Below, in pieces: positions 7,768-15,681 of a stretch of 38,615 nucleotides of DNA (its first letter is position 1; each line of letters starts with the position of its first letter). A program made the position numbers and the translations under genes. The notes below the pieces were generated by a model that saw nothing but the letters and a program-made list of their open reading frames with translations, was not told the DNA's origin and did not search any database. The stretch comes from a virus. The DNA is taken from IMG/VR virus record IMGVR_UViG_3300046092_000152, positions 1 through 38,615 of that record; one strand, written 5' to 3'.

Positions 7768-9675
7768 ATGAGTAAAATTAAACTAACAGATAAAAGAAAT
7801 TATTTTAAACCATTTTCATACCCATGGGCGTATGATGCGTTTCTAGAATCAGAACAATCACATTGGCTTCACACGGAAGTTTCTATGATTGACGATGTTA
7901 AAGATTGGAATAATAAATTAAATGATAATGAAAGATATTTTTTAACACAAATCTTTCGTTTCTTTACGCAAGGGGATTGTTTTTCGTCTGATACAGAAAT
8001 TTTAACATCTAAAGGGTGGAAAAATTTTTCAGAAATAACATATTCTGATAAAGTGGCACAATACACTATTGATGGAAATATTGAATTTGTATTTCCTTTA
8101 AATATTATTAATAAACAATATAATGGAGGAATGATTCGATTTTCTGCGGATAAAGTGGATGTAAATCATTTAATTACTCCTGGTCATAATGTGGTTTATT
8201 CATATAAAAATATATTAAAAAAAGAAACTGCAAAAAATATTAAATTATATCAAAGAAAACAATTAAAAACGGCAGGTAAAATTATTGGGGATCATAAAAT
8301 TCTTACCCCATTAGAACGAATTTGGATAGCGTTTCAAGCTGATGGAAATTTACATAAAGACGTGAATGGTAGCAATTTAGGTTATATCCCACATAGATTT
8401 ACATTCTCAAAAGAAAGAAAAATTAATAGATTTAGACAATTATTAGATGAATCTAATTTAAAATACAATGAATATATTGAAGATAGGTTAACTGGACCTA
8501 TGACAACTTTTTATGTTAAATCAGATATTAAAATGTGCAAAGAATTTTCTTGGATAGATTTAGAAAATCTAAATTATACTTGGTGTCAGGATTTTTGTGA
8601 AGAAGTAGTGTTTTGGGATGGACATACTGATAAACATAAAAATAGATATTATTATAATACTAATATTGACGCAGCAAATAAAGTGTATTCAGTTGCATGT
8701 TTAGGTGGATATGGAGCTTCTATAAAAATAAAAAAAGATGATAGAGAAGAAAGATATAAAGATATTTATAAAGTTACTATAGGTAAATTAGGATATCAAG
8801 ATTGTCAACATGTTAATAAAACTGAAGAACAATATGATGGAATGGTTCATTGTGTAACTGTCCCATCAGGAATGATTTTAGTTAGATCAAACGGATATAG
8901 TTTAATTTCTGGAAATTGTGACGTTTCAGAGGGATATGTAACAAAATATCTTCCGTATTTTCCCCAACCAGAAGTTAGAATGATGTTATTATCCTTTGCC
9001 AATAGAGAGTCAATTCACATTGCAGGATATTCACATCTAATTGAAAGTCTTGGTATGCCAGAAACAACATACCAAGAATTTGATCAATATAAAGAAATGG
9101 CCGATAAACATGATTTCTTTGAAAATATTGCATCATCTGATGAAAATTCATTAGCACAACAAATTGCAGCATTTTCAGCATTTACCGAAGGTGTTCAGTT
9201 ATTCAGTAGCTTTGTTATGTTGCTTAATTTTCAACGTAATGGTATGATGAAGGGAATGGGACAAATTATCGTATGGAGCATTGTTGACGAATCGCATCAT
9301 TGTGATAATATGATTAAATTGTTCCGTGCCTTCATTGAGGAAAATAGACATATTTGGAAAGATAAACTGAAATCTGAAATTTATAGTATGGCAACTAAAA
9401 TTGTTGAATTAGAAGATAACTTCATTGATCTTGCATTCAAAATGGGACCAATGAAAAATTTAACCGCAGATGAAGTTAAACAATATATTCGTTATATCTG
9501 TGATAGACGATTAATCTCACTAGGACTAAAAGGAATATTCAAAATTAAGAAAAATCCACTACCCTGGGTAGAGTATATGATTAACGTTAAAACCCACGGT
9601 AACTTTTTTGAAAGCAACAACACAGATTATTCTAAAGGTGCCCTGGAAGGATCATGGGGAGACGTATGGAAATAA
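7768..9675 (+). CDS. nrdB: Ribonucleotide reductase beta subunit with intein
   Basis: 635 aa precursor and 322 aa after removal of residues 71-383, a short class I small subunit. Metal and radical residues are visible: the Asp of 'FFTQGD' (first ligand position), 'RESIHIAGY' giving ExxH plus the radical-position Tyr, Glu in 'FTEGVQLF', and 'DESHH'. It generates the radical used by NrdA. It starts 5 nt after nrdA with TGAGGGCTAATTGAT upstream. The C-terminal tail, which in this family docks to NrdA, is short. Confidence 0.95.
   Translation: MSKIKLTDKRNYFKPFSYPWAYDAFLESEQSHWLHTEVSMIDDVKDWNNKLNDNERYFLTQIFRFFTQGDCFSSDTEILTSKGWKNFSEITYSDKVAQYTIDGNIEFVFPLNIINKQYNGGMIRFSADKVDVNHLITPGHNVVYSYKNILKKETAKNIKLYQRKQLKTAGKIIGDHKILTPLERIWIAFQADGNLHKDVNGSNLGYIPHRFTFSKERKINRFRQLLDESNLKYNEYIEDRLTGPMTTFYVKSDIKMCKEFSWIDLENLNYTWCQDFCEEVVFWDGHTDKHKNRYYYNTNIDAANKVYSVACLGGYGASIKIKKDDREERYKDIYKVTIGKLGYQDCQHVNKTEEQYDGMVHCVTVPSGMILVRSNGYSLISGNCDVSEGYVTKYLPYFPQPEVRMMLLSFANRESIHIAGYSHLIESLGMPETTYQEFDQYKEMADKHDFFENIASSDENSLAQQIAAFSAFTEGVQLFSSFVMLLNFQRNGMMKGMGQIIVWSIVDESHHCDNMIKLFRAFIEENRHIWKDKLKSEIYSMATKIVELEDNFIDLAFKMGPMKNLTADEVKQYIRYICDRRLISLGLKGIFKIKKNPLPWVEYMINVKTHGNFFESNNTDYSKGALEGSWGDVWK
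7978..8916 (+). mobile_element. Intein in NrdB (313 aa) with degenerate endonuclease
   Basis: It starts at Cys71 ('CFSSDTEILTSKGW') and ends 'SLISGN' at Asn383, before extein Cys384 ('CDVSEGYVTKY'). Block B is 'ITPGHNVV'. The penultimate residue is Gly rather than the usual His. A LAGLIDADG-like helix is 'RIWIAFQADGNL'; the second ('CEEVVFWDGHTD') is weaker. The insertion point directly follows the Asp that aligns with the first metal ligand, so unspliced protein should be inactive. Confidence 0.9.
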
Positions 9676-9700
9676 ATTATACTATTATGGAGATTAAATA

Positions 9701-9769
9701 ATGAAAACATTTAAACCTATGCTTGCATATAGTGGTGATTTGGAAATTTTTGAAAAATTTAAATTATAA
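9701..9769 (+). pseudogene. 5' fragment of a DNA ligase gene (second copy)
   Basis: A 22-codon reading frame with its own site (GGAGATTAAATA) encodes 'MKTFKPMLAYSGDLEIFEK' then stops. It matches the start of the intact ligase at 10670 ('MVKPMLAYSGDIEIFE'), with many silent and some amino-acid differences. It is therefore a diverged duplicate 5' end, cut off where the endonuclease remnant begins. This looks like a scar of homing-element insertion or recombination with another allele. Confidence 0.85.
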
Positions 9770-10043
9770 TAAAATTATATCATATAGTTGCAATAGATGG
9801 GGTAATGGAGTAGGATATTCTAAATCGGGATTTATTGATTTAGGAATAACACCAGTATCATATTATTATTTTAAACCAACAGAAAATAATAAAAGATACC
9901 ATAGGACACAATTTCAAAAACATAAAATATCCAATGAAACTAATAAACATTTAACTGAATTTCAAATAATGAAAGAAAATGGATATATGAGAATTTATGA
10001 TTGCGGAAATACTAAATGGGAATATAATAATGAAAATAGATAA
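9765..10043 (+). pseudogene. Remnant of a phage homing endonuclease (C-terminal part)
   Basis: The frame encodes 'IISYSCNRWGNGVGYSKSGF', then 'TEFQIMKENGYMRIYDCG'. This corresponds to the C-terminal domain of free-standing phage endonucleases whose typical form is 'SYADRRWS.GNLY.KLGF ... TE.EIM....YRIYDCG'. The N-terminal catalytic part is missing, and the frame fuses out of phase with the ligase fragment at about 9765, so it is most likely dead. It overlaps the next gene's start by 14 nt. The family is recalled from memory; the relation to Vsr-like enzymes is inference. Confidence 0.75.
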
Positions 10044-10647
10044 AAGAACAATCAAATCTAATTTAAAATTAGAACATAAACAATATGAAGTATTTAGAAG
10101 TCCACTATATGTTTATAAAAAATTAATAGATAATTACCCGGAATATTTTTCAGGAAGAATATTGGACCCATCAGCGGGTGATGGTAGAATGATTAAATAT
10201 ATTATGGAAAATAAATCTAATATCAACAATCATAAAATAATTGACATTAGAGTTGAAGAATACGATAATTGGAATAATAATGGGATTTTAAATATTTTAG
10301 GTAAAAATAATTGTATAATTGGAGATTTTTTACAGGAAGAAATACAAGAAAAATATAATTCTATTATAACAAATCCTCCTTTTAGTCTTGCTTGTCATTT
10401 TGTAGAAAAAGGATTATTATATTCAGATAGGGTTATTATTTTACAAAAATCTTCTTGGATAGGCACACAAAAACGAACTATTTGGTTTAATAATTTAAAA
10501 AAATTAAAACAAATTTTAGTAATTCCAAATAGACCTAAATGGGAGTTAGATGGGATGGATAATATAAATTTTGATAATAGTGAGTATTTTTGGTATATTT
10601 TTGAAAATGATTATAATGGTCCAGTAATTTTAGATTGGTTAATATAA
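10030..10647 (+). CDS. DNA adenine N6-methyltransferase-like protein
   Basis: 205 aa from ATG 10030. Motif I (SAM binding) is 'ILDPSAGDGRM' and the catalytic motif IV is 'ITNPPF' (DPPY-type NPPF). The C-terminal 'RPKWELDGMDN' and 'EYFWYIFE' resemble the other methyltransferase at 19420. There is no partner restriction enzyme nearby, so it is a solitary methyltransferase, perhaps for evading host restriction. It sits between the endonuclease remnant and the ligase and may have arrived with that cassette. The start is preceded only by a weak GGGAATATAATA. Confidence 0.8.
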   Translation: MKIDKRTIKSNLKLEHKQYEVFRSPLYVYKKLIDNYPEYFSGRILDPSAGDGRMIKYIMENKSNINNHKIIDIRVEEYDNWNNNGILNILGKNNCIIGDFLQEEIQEKYNSIITNPPFSLACHFVEKGLLYSDRVIILQKSSWIGTQKRTIWFNNLKKLKQILVIPNRPKWELDGMDNINFDNSEYFWYIFENDYNGPVILDWLI

Positions 10648-10669
10648 TTAAAAATATGGAGAATGTGTA

Positions 10670-11572
10670 ATGGTAAAACCAATGTTAGCCTATAGTGGTG
10701 ATATAGAGATTTTTGAAACCCTCTTAAAGAGAGATGGATTTCTATTTGTAAGTCCAAAAATTGATGGTATTCGGGCGCTAATAACAGAAGATGGAGTATT
10801 ATCCCGCTCACTAAAACCAATTCGGAACAGAATGGTTCAACAAAAATTTAATTTTAAAGAATTGATTGGATATGATGGAGAATTAATTACTGGAAATCTA
10901 ACCGATCCAAATGTCTTCAATAAAACTACATCAAATGTAATGTCTTTTGATGGTGAAGAACATACTACATTTTATATTTTCGATAATTTTAAATTATTAG
11001 ATTATAAATTTTTAGATAGAATGTATTTTATTAATAATGACGATAATCTAAAAATTAAAACAAATGTATCAATTCTTCCCAATAAAATAATTTACTCAAT
11101 AGATGAATTAAACGCTCTTGAAGTTTATTATACTGAATTAGGCTATGAAGGTGTAATGGTAAGAAGTCCTCATTCACATTATAAATATGGCCGATCTACA
11201 GCTAAGGAAGGTGGATTGGGTAAACTAAAACGATTTGTAGATTCTGAGGCAGTAATTCTATCCATGGAATGTAAATATCATAATGATAATCCATCGTTTA
11301 CTAATGAATTAGGTAGAACAGCTAGATCATCCGCGCAGGCAGACCTAGTGCCAATGGATACTATGGGAGTTCTACATGTAAGAGATATTCATAATGGTCT
11401 AGAATTTGGTCTAGGGACTGGATTTAATGATGATGACAGAAAATGGTTCTGGAAAAATAGAGATAAAGTATCAGGTCTAATTATCAAATATAGATATTTT
11501 CCAGTAGGAATGAAGGATTTACCTCGCCATCCATCGTATAAAGGTATTAGAGACAAGGACGATTTATCATAA
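10670..11572 (+). CDS. ATP-dependent DNA ligase, small phage type
   Basis: 300 aa. The nucleotidyltransferase motifs are in order: I 'KIDGIRA' with nucleophile Lys30, III 'YDGELITG', IIIa 'FYIFDNF', IV 'YEGVMVRS', V 'LGKLKRF'. A short OB-fold region follows. It is much smaller than T4 gp30 (487 aa) and closer to minimal ligases. It seals nicks in replication and repair. The site GGAGAATGTGTA precedes ATG 10670. Its stop overlaps the dCMP deaminase start by one base. A diverged copy of its first codons lies 970 bp upstream. Confidence 0.93.
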   Translation: MVKPMLAYSGDIEIFETLLKRDGFLFVSPKIDGIRALITEDGVLSRSLKPIRNRMVQQKFNFKELIGYDGELITGNLTDPNVFNKTTSNVMSFDGEEHTTFYIFDNFKLLDYKFLDRMYFINNDDNLKIKTNVSILPNKIIYSIDELNALEVYYTELGYEGVMVRSPHSHYKYGRSTAKEGGLGKLKRFVDSEAVILSMECKYHNDNPSFTNELGRTARSSAQADLVPMDTMGVLHVRDIHNGLEFGLGTGFNDDDRKWFWKNRDKVSGLIIKYRYFPVGMKDLPRHPSYKGIRDKDDLS

Positions 11573-12009
11573 TGAAATTAAAATTTATTAACTATTTTAT
11601 GAATATAGCCGAGGAAACATCAAAACTTTCTTCGGCTATTAAATTAAAAGTTGGTTGTATAGCAGTAAATAATGATAGAATTCTTAGTATTGGATATAAT
11701 GGCACTGTAAGTGGCTGGGATAATGCATGTGAGGAATTAATTAAAGGTAGATTAGTTACTAAACCGGAAGTCATACATGCGGAAATGAATTGTCTCATGA
11801 AATTAGCACAATCAAATGACAGTTCAAAGAATTCGGTATTATTCACCACACATTCCCCCTGTATTGAATGCGCTAAGGCTATATATCAAGCAGGAGCAAG
11901 TAAAGTTATATACAAGCATGTATACCGCTCCCTGGAAGGAATTAATTTCCTCCGAAAATGCGATATTCCAATTTTAAGTTATGAAAAGGTATTAGATACT
12001 TATGTTTGA
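11572..12009 (+). CDS. dCMP deaminase
   Basis: 145 aa. The zinc-dependent cytidine deaminase signature is H69-A-E71 and 'PCIEC' (Cys97, Cys100). The substrate loop 'GYNGTVSGWDNACEE' is typical of deoxycytidylate deaminases. It converts dCMP to dUMP, feeding the ThyX encoded upstream. It overlaps the ligase stop by one base and the glycosyltransferase start by 8 nt, so it belongs to the same transcript. Confidence 0.92.
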   Translation: MKLKFINYFMNIAEETSKLSSAIKLKVGCIAVNNDRILSIGYNGTVSGWDNACEELIKGRLVTKPEVIHAEMNCLMKLAQSNDSSKNSVLFTTHSPCIECAKAIYQAGASKVIYKHVYRSLEGINFLRKCDIPILSYEKVLDTYV

Positions 12010-12988
12010 AGAAAATGAAATTTCTATCAATGCTAATGGCGGCACTGAACTTGCCAAGCGCCACCTAGCTAGGCTACTGCCCCAGGATTTGCAATCTGAA
12101 TTTCAAATTATTTGTTCCAGGGTCAGAGAATTAGACGAATCTAAGATTAGAATTTATTGGGTTCATGATTTACCAGAAGACCCAGAATGCAATAAATTAA
12201 AGGATCACAATTTCAGGAGTAAGTTTCATAAAATTGTATATGTCAGTAATTGGCAATATAATATGTTTCGTGAGAAATTAGGAATTCCATATAGTGATAA
12301 TGATATTGTAATTGAGAATGGTATTACTCCATTAGACAAATCATTACATATGGAAAAGAAAGTAAATATTATTTACACTTCAACTCCCCAGAGAGGGTTA
12401 GGTATTCTTGTTCCAGTATTTGAAAAATTAGCAGAACAGTTTGATGATATTCATTTGAATGTATTTTCTAGTTTTAAAATTTATGGTTGGGAAGAATCTG
12501 ATAACCATTTTAAGACTCTTTATGATAAATGTAATGATCATAAAGATATTACCTATCATGGGTTTGCTCCATATGATACGGTTAGAGAATATTTGTCAGA
12601 ATCAGATATCTTCGCCTATCCTTGTATATGGCAGGAGACTTCCTGTAGGGCGCTGATCGAGGCTATGAGTGCTGGGCTACTTTGTGTCCATCCGAACTAT
12701 GCGGCCCTTCCTGACACGTCTGGTGGGCTTAATCTCATGTATCAGGGAGATAGTGACCATAGCAATCATGCAAATATTTTTCTACAGACATTACATTCAG
12801 CAATTATGCAAATCAAAGAGAAAAAATTAGAAAATTATTTAAATTATGTTAAGACATATACAGATACTAGATACAACATTACGAAAATTTCAAATCAATG
12901 GGAATGGGTAATGCGAAATCTACTATCTAAATATGATACAGTAGAATCAAGAAAATTAGAAAAAGATTTTTTAGTATTTAAAGTTTAA
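12002..12988 (+). CDS. GT-B glycosyltransferase (GT4-like)
   Basis: 328 aa. The N-terminal 'ANGGTELAKRHL' is a glycine-rich donor or acceptor loop. The middle has 'IYTSTPQRGLGILVPVFEKL', and the C-terminal domain has 'SDIFAYPCIWQETSCRALIEAMSAG', the EX7E-type nucleotide-sugar binding region of GT4 enzymes. It probably transfers a sugar to phage DNA, phage proteins or host surface molecules; the target is not visible. Codons around 12600-12740 are noticeably more GC-rich than in neighbouring genes. Confidence 0.85.
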   Translation: MFEENEISINANGGTELAKRHLARLLPQDLQSEFQIICSRVRELDESKIRIYWVHDLPEDPECNKLKDHNFRSKFHKIVYVSNWQYNMFREKLGIPYSDNDIVIENGITPLDKSLHMEKKVNIIYTSTPQRGLGILVPVFEKLAEQFDDIHLNVFSSFKIYGWEESDNHFKTLYDKCNDHKDITYHGFAPYDTVREYLSESDIFAYPCIWQETSCRALIEAMSAGLLCVHPNYAALPDTSGGLNLMYQGDSDHSNHANIFLQTLHSAIMQIKEKKLENYLNYVKTYTDTRYNITKISNQWEWVMRNLLSKYDTVESRKLEKDFLVFKV

Positions 12989-12999
12989 TAGGAGAAGTT

Positions 13000-13155
13000 A
13001 TGAATATTGCATGTAATCATTGTTATGCTGAATTTAGTGTTCTGCTTAATGAAGAAGGGAATGATGGAGATTCAATAAATTATTGTCCATATTGTGGTGA
13101 AGATTTAGATGAGACTTTCTATGATGATGACGATGACGAAGATTTAGACGAATAA
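13000..13155 (+). CDS. Small zinc-ribbon protein with acidic tail
   Basis: 51 aa. ATG 13000 follows a strong AGGAGAAGTT site 12 nt after the glycosyltransferase stop. Two CxxC pairs ('CNHC' and 'CPYC') predict one zinc ribbon, and the last 15 residues are almost all Asp and Glu. The acidic tail could be a DNA mimic or a binding arm for an RNA polymerase or nuclease. The function is unknown. It is too short for many gene callers. Confidence 0.7.
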   Translation: MNIACNHCYAEFSVLLNEEGNDGDSINYCPYCGEDLDETFYDDDDDEDLDE

Positions 13156-13161
13156 TTAATT

Positions 13162-13602
13162 ATGGACTATGACAATCCCTGGACGTATAAAAATAAAAAT
13201 TTTACGAGTGATGATATAAAGAATAGTCTATGTTTTGTTTATATCATCACTAATACTATTAATAATAAAAAATATATTGGTAAGAAAACTTTTGTTAATA
13301 TTCTCAGGGTTAAGCAGGGAACGAGAAAATTAAAGAAGACAGTGAAAAAAGAAAGTGATTGGAAGAAATATTATGGATCATCCAAATCTTTATTATTAGA
13401 CGTTAAGGAATATGGTAAGGAAAATTTTAGTAGACAAATTCTACATTTATGTCATAAAAAATCCCTGGCCACTTATCATGAAGCCAGGGAACAGTTTTCT
13501 AGAAAAGTCCTAGAAAAAGATGATTATTATAATGAATGGATTTTTTGTAGAATAGTAAAATCTAATATAATTGAAAAGAAAAAGGTTAATGATAATGAGT
13601 AG
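13162..13602 (+). CDS. GIY-YIG nuclease-domain protein
   Basis: 146 aa. The GIY-YIG core is 'FVYIITNTINNKKYIGKK' (about residues 28-46), followed by 'DWKKYYGSSKSLL', 'YGKENFSRQIL' and a Glu-containing helix 'ATYHEAREQF', the usual order of catalytic Tyr, Lys and Glu. There is no C-terminal DNA-binding module, so it may be a small endonuclease related to Seg or I-Tev enzymes or a host-DNA degrader. It lies 6 nt after the zinc protein. Confidence 0.8.
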   Translation: MDYDNPWTYKNKNFTSDDIKNSLCFVYIITNTINNKKYIGKKTFVNILRVKQGTRKLKKTVKKESDWKKYYGSSKSLLLDVKEYGKENFSRQILHLCHKKSLATYHEAREQFSRKVLEKDDYYNEWIFCRIVKSNIIEKKKVNDNE

Positions 13603-13840
13603 TAATAATAAAAATAGTGCAAATAATGAAATCACGGATATGAGTATGGAAGATATTTATGAATTAGATTTACCAAAAAATATATTACTATACACTACAC
13701 GCGATCAGGAATCTATTAAATGGAAAATTTATCCCTTGGGTGAATATGAGACATTTTTCTATACTGTGAGATATGATATAGCTAGATGGAAAAGAATATT
13801 AATGAGAATATTCTGGGGATATCATTTTGAGAAAGTGTAA
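13595..13840 (+). CDS. Hypothetical protein
   Basis: 81 aa from ATG 13595, which overlaps the GIY-YIG stop (ATGAGTAG). The N-terminal 25 residues are polar and likely disordered. The rest is aromatic and basic ('KWKIYPLGEYETFFYTVRYD'). I do not recognise the family. It is the last gene of this plus-strand block, and its stop lies 4 nt from the stop of the convergent minus-strand gene, with no hairpin between them. Confidence 0.55.
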   Translation: MSSNNKNSANNEITDMSMEDIYELDLPKNILLYTTRDQESIKWKIYPLGEYETFFYTVRYDIARWKRILMRIFWGYHFEKV

Positions 13841-13844
13841 TATT

Positions 13845-14090
13845 CTATCGTTTCTGTAATTCAACTAAACCAATAAAATTAATTTTCTTAAAAGACTTCC
13901 ATTTATTTTCATCTAAATCAAAAATTCTAACATTATCATCCCAGGGGATATTGGTTTTTGGCCATTTATCCCTTGGGATTAATTTTAGATTAGTGGTGCA
14001 AACTACTCTACGATATGATCCATCTTTCTTATAAAAAATAGCTAATGCATATCCTTTCAATAAGGAGTAGTCTATGATTTTATTAGCCAT
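13845..14090 (-). CDS. WYL_2-like (DUF2693) SH3-barrel protein
   Basis: 81 aa. 'RRVVCTTNLKLIPRDKWPK' followed by 'VRIFDLDENKWKSFKK' fits the pattern of the small WYL_2 family common in phages (basic strand, TxNxxLIP, then D-x-x-x-x-x-W-[KR]-S-F). These are Sm/SH3-like barrels, probably regulatory or nucleic-acid binding. It starts inside the end of the glutaredoxin gene (ATGGCTAA overlap). It is the most distal gene of the minus-strand block. Confidence 0.6.
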   Translation of the reverse strand: MANKIIDYSLLKGYALAIFYKKDGSYRRVVCTTNLKLIPRDKWPKTNIPWDDNVRIFDLDENKWKSFKKINFIGLVELQKR

Positions 14091-14322
14091 TTAATATTTC
14101 TGGCGCCACTGTATTGAGCATCATTAATTGATCATATCCACCAATGAAATTATCATCAATAAAAATAGCTGGGACTGTTGCTTGAATTGTTCTAGTAAAC
14201 TTTTCTGATGTAATATCTACACCAATAACTTTTTCATTATAATTTAAATTTTTGTCACGTAGAAATTGCTTTGTTTTCACACAATACGGACAATCAGATT
14301 TAGTGTAAATTAAAATATGCAT
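14083..14322 (-). CDS. Glutaredoxin
   Basis: 79 aa, a complete thioredoxin-fold glutaredoxin. The dithiol active site is C11-P-Y-C14. The cis-Pro region is 'ATVPAIFIDD', and the glutathione-binding 'GGYDQL' follows. It would reduce the C-terminal CxxC of the phage NrdA, as T4 NrdC does. Site AAGGATTAAATA precedes ATG 14322. It is co-directional with the SpoU gene upstream. Confidence 0.92.
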   Translation of the reverse strand: MHILIYTKSDCPYCVKTKQFLRDKNLNYNEKVIGVDITSEKFTRTIQATVPAIFIDDNFIGGYDQLMMLNTVAPEILNG

Positions 14323-14335
14323 TATTTAATCCTTA

Positions 14336-14947
14336 TTATTGATGTTGACTACAGTATTTATTCATTTCATACATTGCAATAGCCGCAGCAGAAGCAACAT
14401 TTAATGATCGAATTACACCTAATTGTGGAATATGAAATCTATGAAAAATATTCATGAAAGTATTAGGTATACCTTTATTTTCATTTCCAAACACTAAAGT
14501 ATAATTAGGCGATCCATCCCAATAATGATTCCAATATCCATAATTTTGATCCATCCATTTTGATAATTTATGGATAGAAATAGAATGTTCAGTTTTCTCA
14601 ATAAATAATGGAACAATTTTATTAGTAACCATCATTTTATTAAATTCTGTTCTTAGATCATCTTCTGGTAAATCAATTGGAATCGTATGTCGAATAATAT
14701 TAGTATAATTCTTACATCCAACAGTAGACCTAGAATCAAACCGATGCTTACCAAAAATATAAACATTCTTCGCTCCCATAATATGCGCGGTGCGAATGCA
14801 GTTACCGATATTGTTATCATAGTCCAGATTGAAAAGACATACAGAAAAATTCAATCTATCTTTCATAGAAATTTCCTGCAATTCTTCTAATGTATTATTC
14901 TTTAGATGATCATGGACATTAAATCCATTTGTATAAACTTCACTCAT
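14336..14947 (-). CDS. SpoU/TrmH-family RNA 2'-O-methyltransferase
   Basis: 203 aa. SPOUT motif 1 is 'NLDYDNNIGNCIRTAHIMG', motif 2 is 'TLVFGNENKGIP', and motif 3 is 'IRSLNVASAAAIAMYE'. Together these form the trefoil-knot SAM site with the catalytic Arg/Asn. It methylates ribose in tRNA or rRNA. Given the phage tRNA cluster next door, modification of phage or host tRNA (TrmL/TrmH-like) is plausible but not proven. Site AGGAGATATATT precedes the ATG. Confidence 0.88.
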   Translation of the reverse strand: MSEVYTNGFNVHDHLKNNTLEELQEISMKDRLNFSVCLFNLDYDNNIGNCIRTAHIMGAKNVYIFGKHRFDSRSTVGCKNYTNIIRHTIPIDLPEDDLRTEFNKMMVTNKIVPLFIEKTEHSISIHKLSKWMDQNYGYWNHYWDGSPNYTLVFGNENKGIPNTFMNIFHRFHIPQLGVIRSLNVASAAAIAMYEMNKYCSQHQ

Positions 14948-14960
14948 AATATATCTCCTA

Positions 14961-15359
14961 TTAGGATTTCAGAATTTCAACCTTCATTTTAGTCACCCCA
15001 ACATATTTAATGCCAAGGTATACAGCACAGCGCAGAGACACGTCAAACTCTCTACCCTTGATGTAGGGTCCCCGATCATTTACACGGGCTATGACGGTCT
15101 TCTGTGTGTCAGGATGGGTGAATCTAACCAGGGTTCCGAAGGGTAGATTCTTGTGGGCTACAGTCAGATTGTTAGGATTGAATTTTTCACCATTGGCGGT
15201 TTTTGTTCCATGTTTATACCAAGATACCTTGGCATTATATGTTTTTACGATGTTTAATTTATTACTATCACCAGAATTAGTTGATGTAGCATACACTTGT
15301 CCATTATTGAATGTTAACATCCCTATAATGAGCAAAGTAATTGCTCCAAACTTTTTCAA
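14961..15359 (-). CDS. Secreted RlpA-like double-psi beta-barrel protein
   Basis: About 132 aa from a TTG start. AAGGAG lies 7 nt upstream of TTG 15359. Starting there gives a clean signal peptide (basic 'KKFG', hydrophobic 'AITLLIIGML', cleavage after 'VYA'). The longer frame from 15416 would have to cross the terminator hairpin. The mature part has 'KVSWYKHGTKTANGEKF', 'LPFGTLVRFTH' and 'VNDRGPYIKGREFDVS', the DPBB motif of RlpA and barwin proteins. The Asp of 'FDVS' is the expected catalytic acid. An envelope role, perhaps cutting peptidoglycan, is inferred. Confidence 0.88.
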   Translation of the reverse strand: MKKFGAITLLIIGMLTFNNGQVYATSTNSGDSNKLNIVKTYNAKVSWYKHGTKTANGEKFNPNNLTVAHKNLPFGTLVRFTHPDTQKTVIARVNDRGPYIKGREFDVSLRCAVYLGIKYVGVTKMKVEILKS

Positions 15360-15380
15360 AATACTTCTCCTTATAAATAA

Positions 15381-15403
15381 AAAAGGCGGGACATAATCCC
15401 GCC
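15381..15403 (-). terminator. Intrinsic terminator upstream of the RlpA-like gene
   Basis: On the minus strand GGCGGGA, loop TTATG, TCCCGCC is followed by a run of Ts (A-run 15378-15384 on the plus strand). It is a 7-bp GC-rich stem, by far the strongest in the window. It would stop transcripts coming from the SpeD genes before the RlpA-like gene. That gene would then need its own promoter or read-through. Confidence 0.8.
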
Positions 15404-15476
15404 GATAGTTTAACATGAAGCCCTGTTCATATCAAGGCCCTATTTTATATAGCACATTAAGTATTCTTATTCATAA

Positions 15477-15674
15477 TTACTTACTAATAAGAATAGGCTC
15501 TACAATAGTAATGATTGGATCGTTATAGGAATATTGGTTTTCAGTAGACTTACTATAAGTCATTCTTAAACTATGAAGTTCGTCTCGTAATGTAGATAAT
15601 TCTTCAATACTATTTGTAATGGCCGTTTCATTTTCATTAAATTTATCAAGTATAATTTGTCTATTGTTTTCCAT
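15477..15674 (-). CDS. Small coiled-coil protein
   Basis: 65 aa. Residues 1-40 form a heptad-like helix ('NSIEELSTLRDELHSLRM'), followed by a short Ser/Tyr-rich tail. The function is unknown. It follows the SpeD-like gene by 7 nt, with only a weak GG upstream of the start. It is the last gene before the terminator. Confidence 0.5.
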   Translation of the reverse strand: MENNRQIILDKFNENETAITNSIEELSTLRDELHSLRMTYSKSTENQYSYNDPIITIVEPILISK

Positions 15675-15681
15675 AATATAT

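Noticed and set aside
15372-15379. TATAAATA as a T4-type late promoter (also at 24928 and on the minus strand at 18280)
   Set aside because: Isolated matches in AT-rich DNA, not consistently placed before late genes. The 15372 copy points away from the nearby genes.
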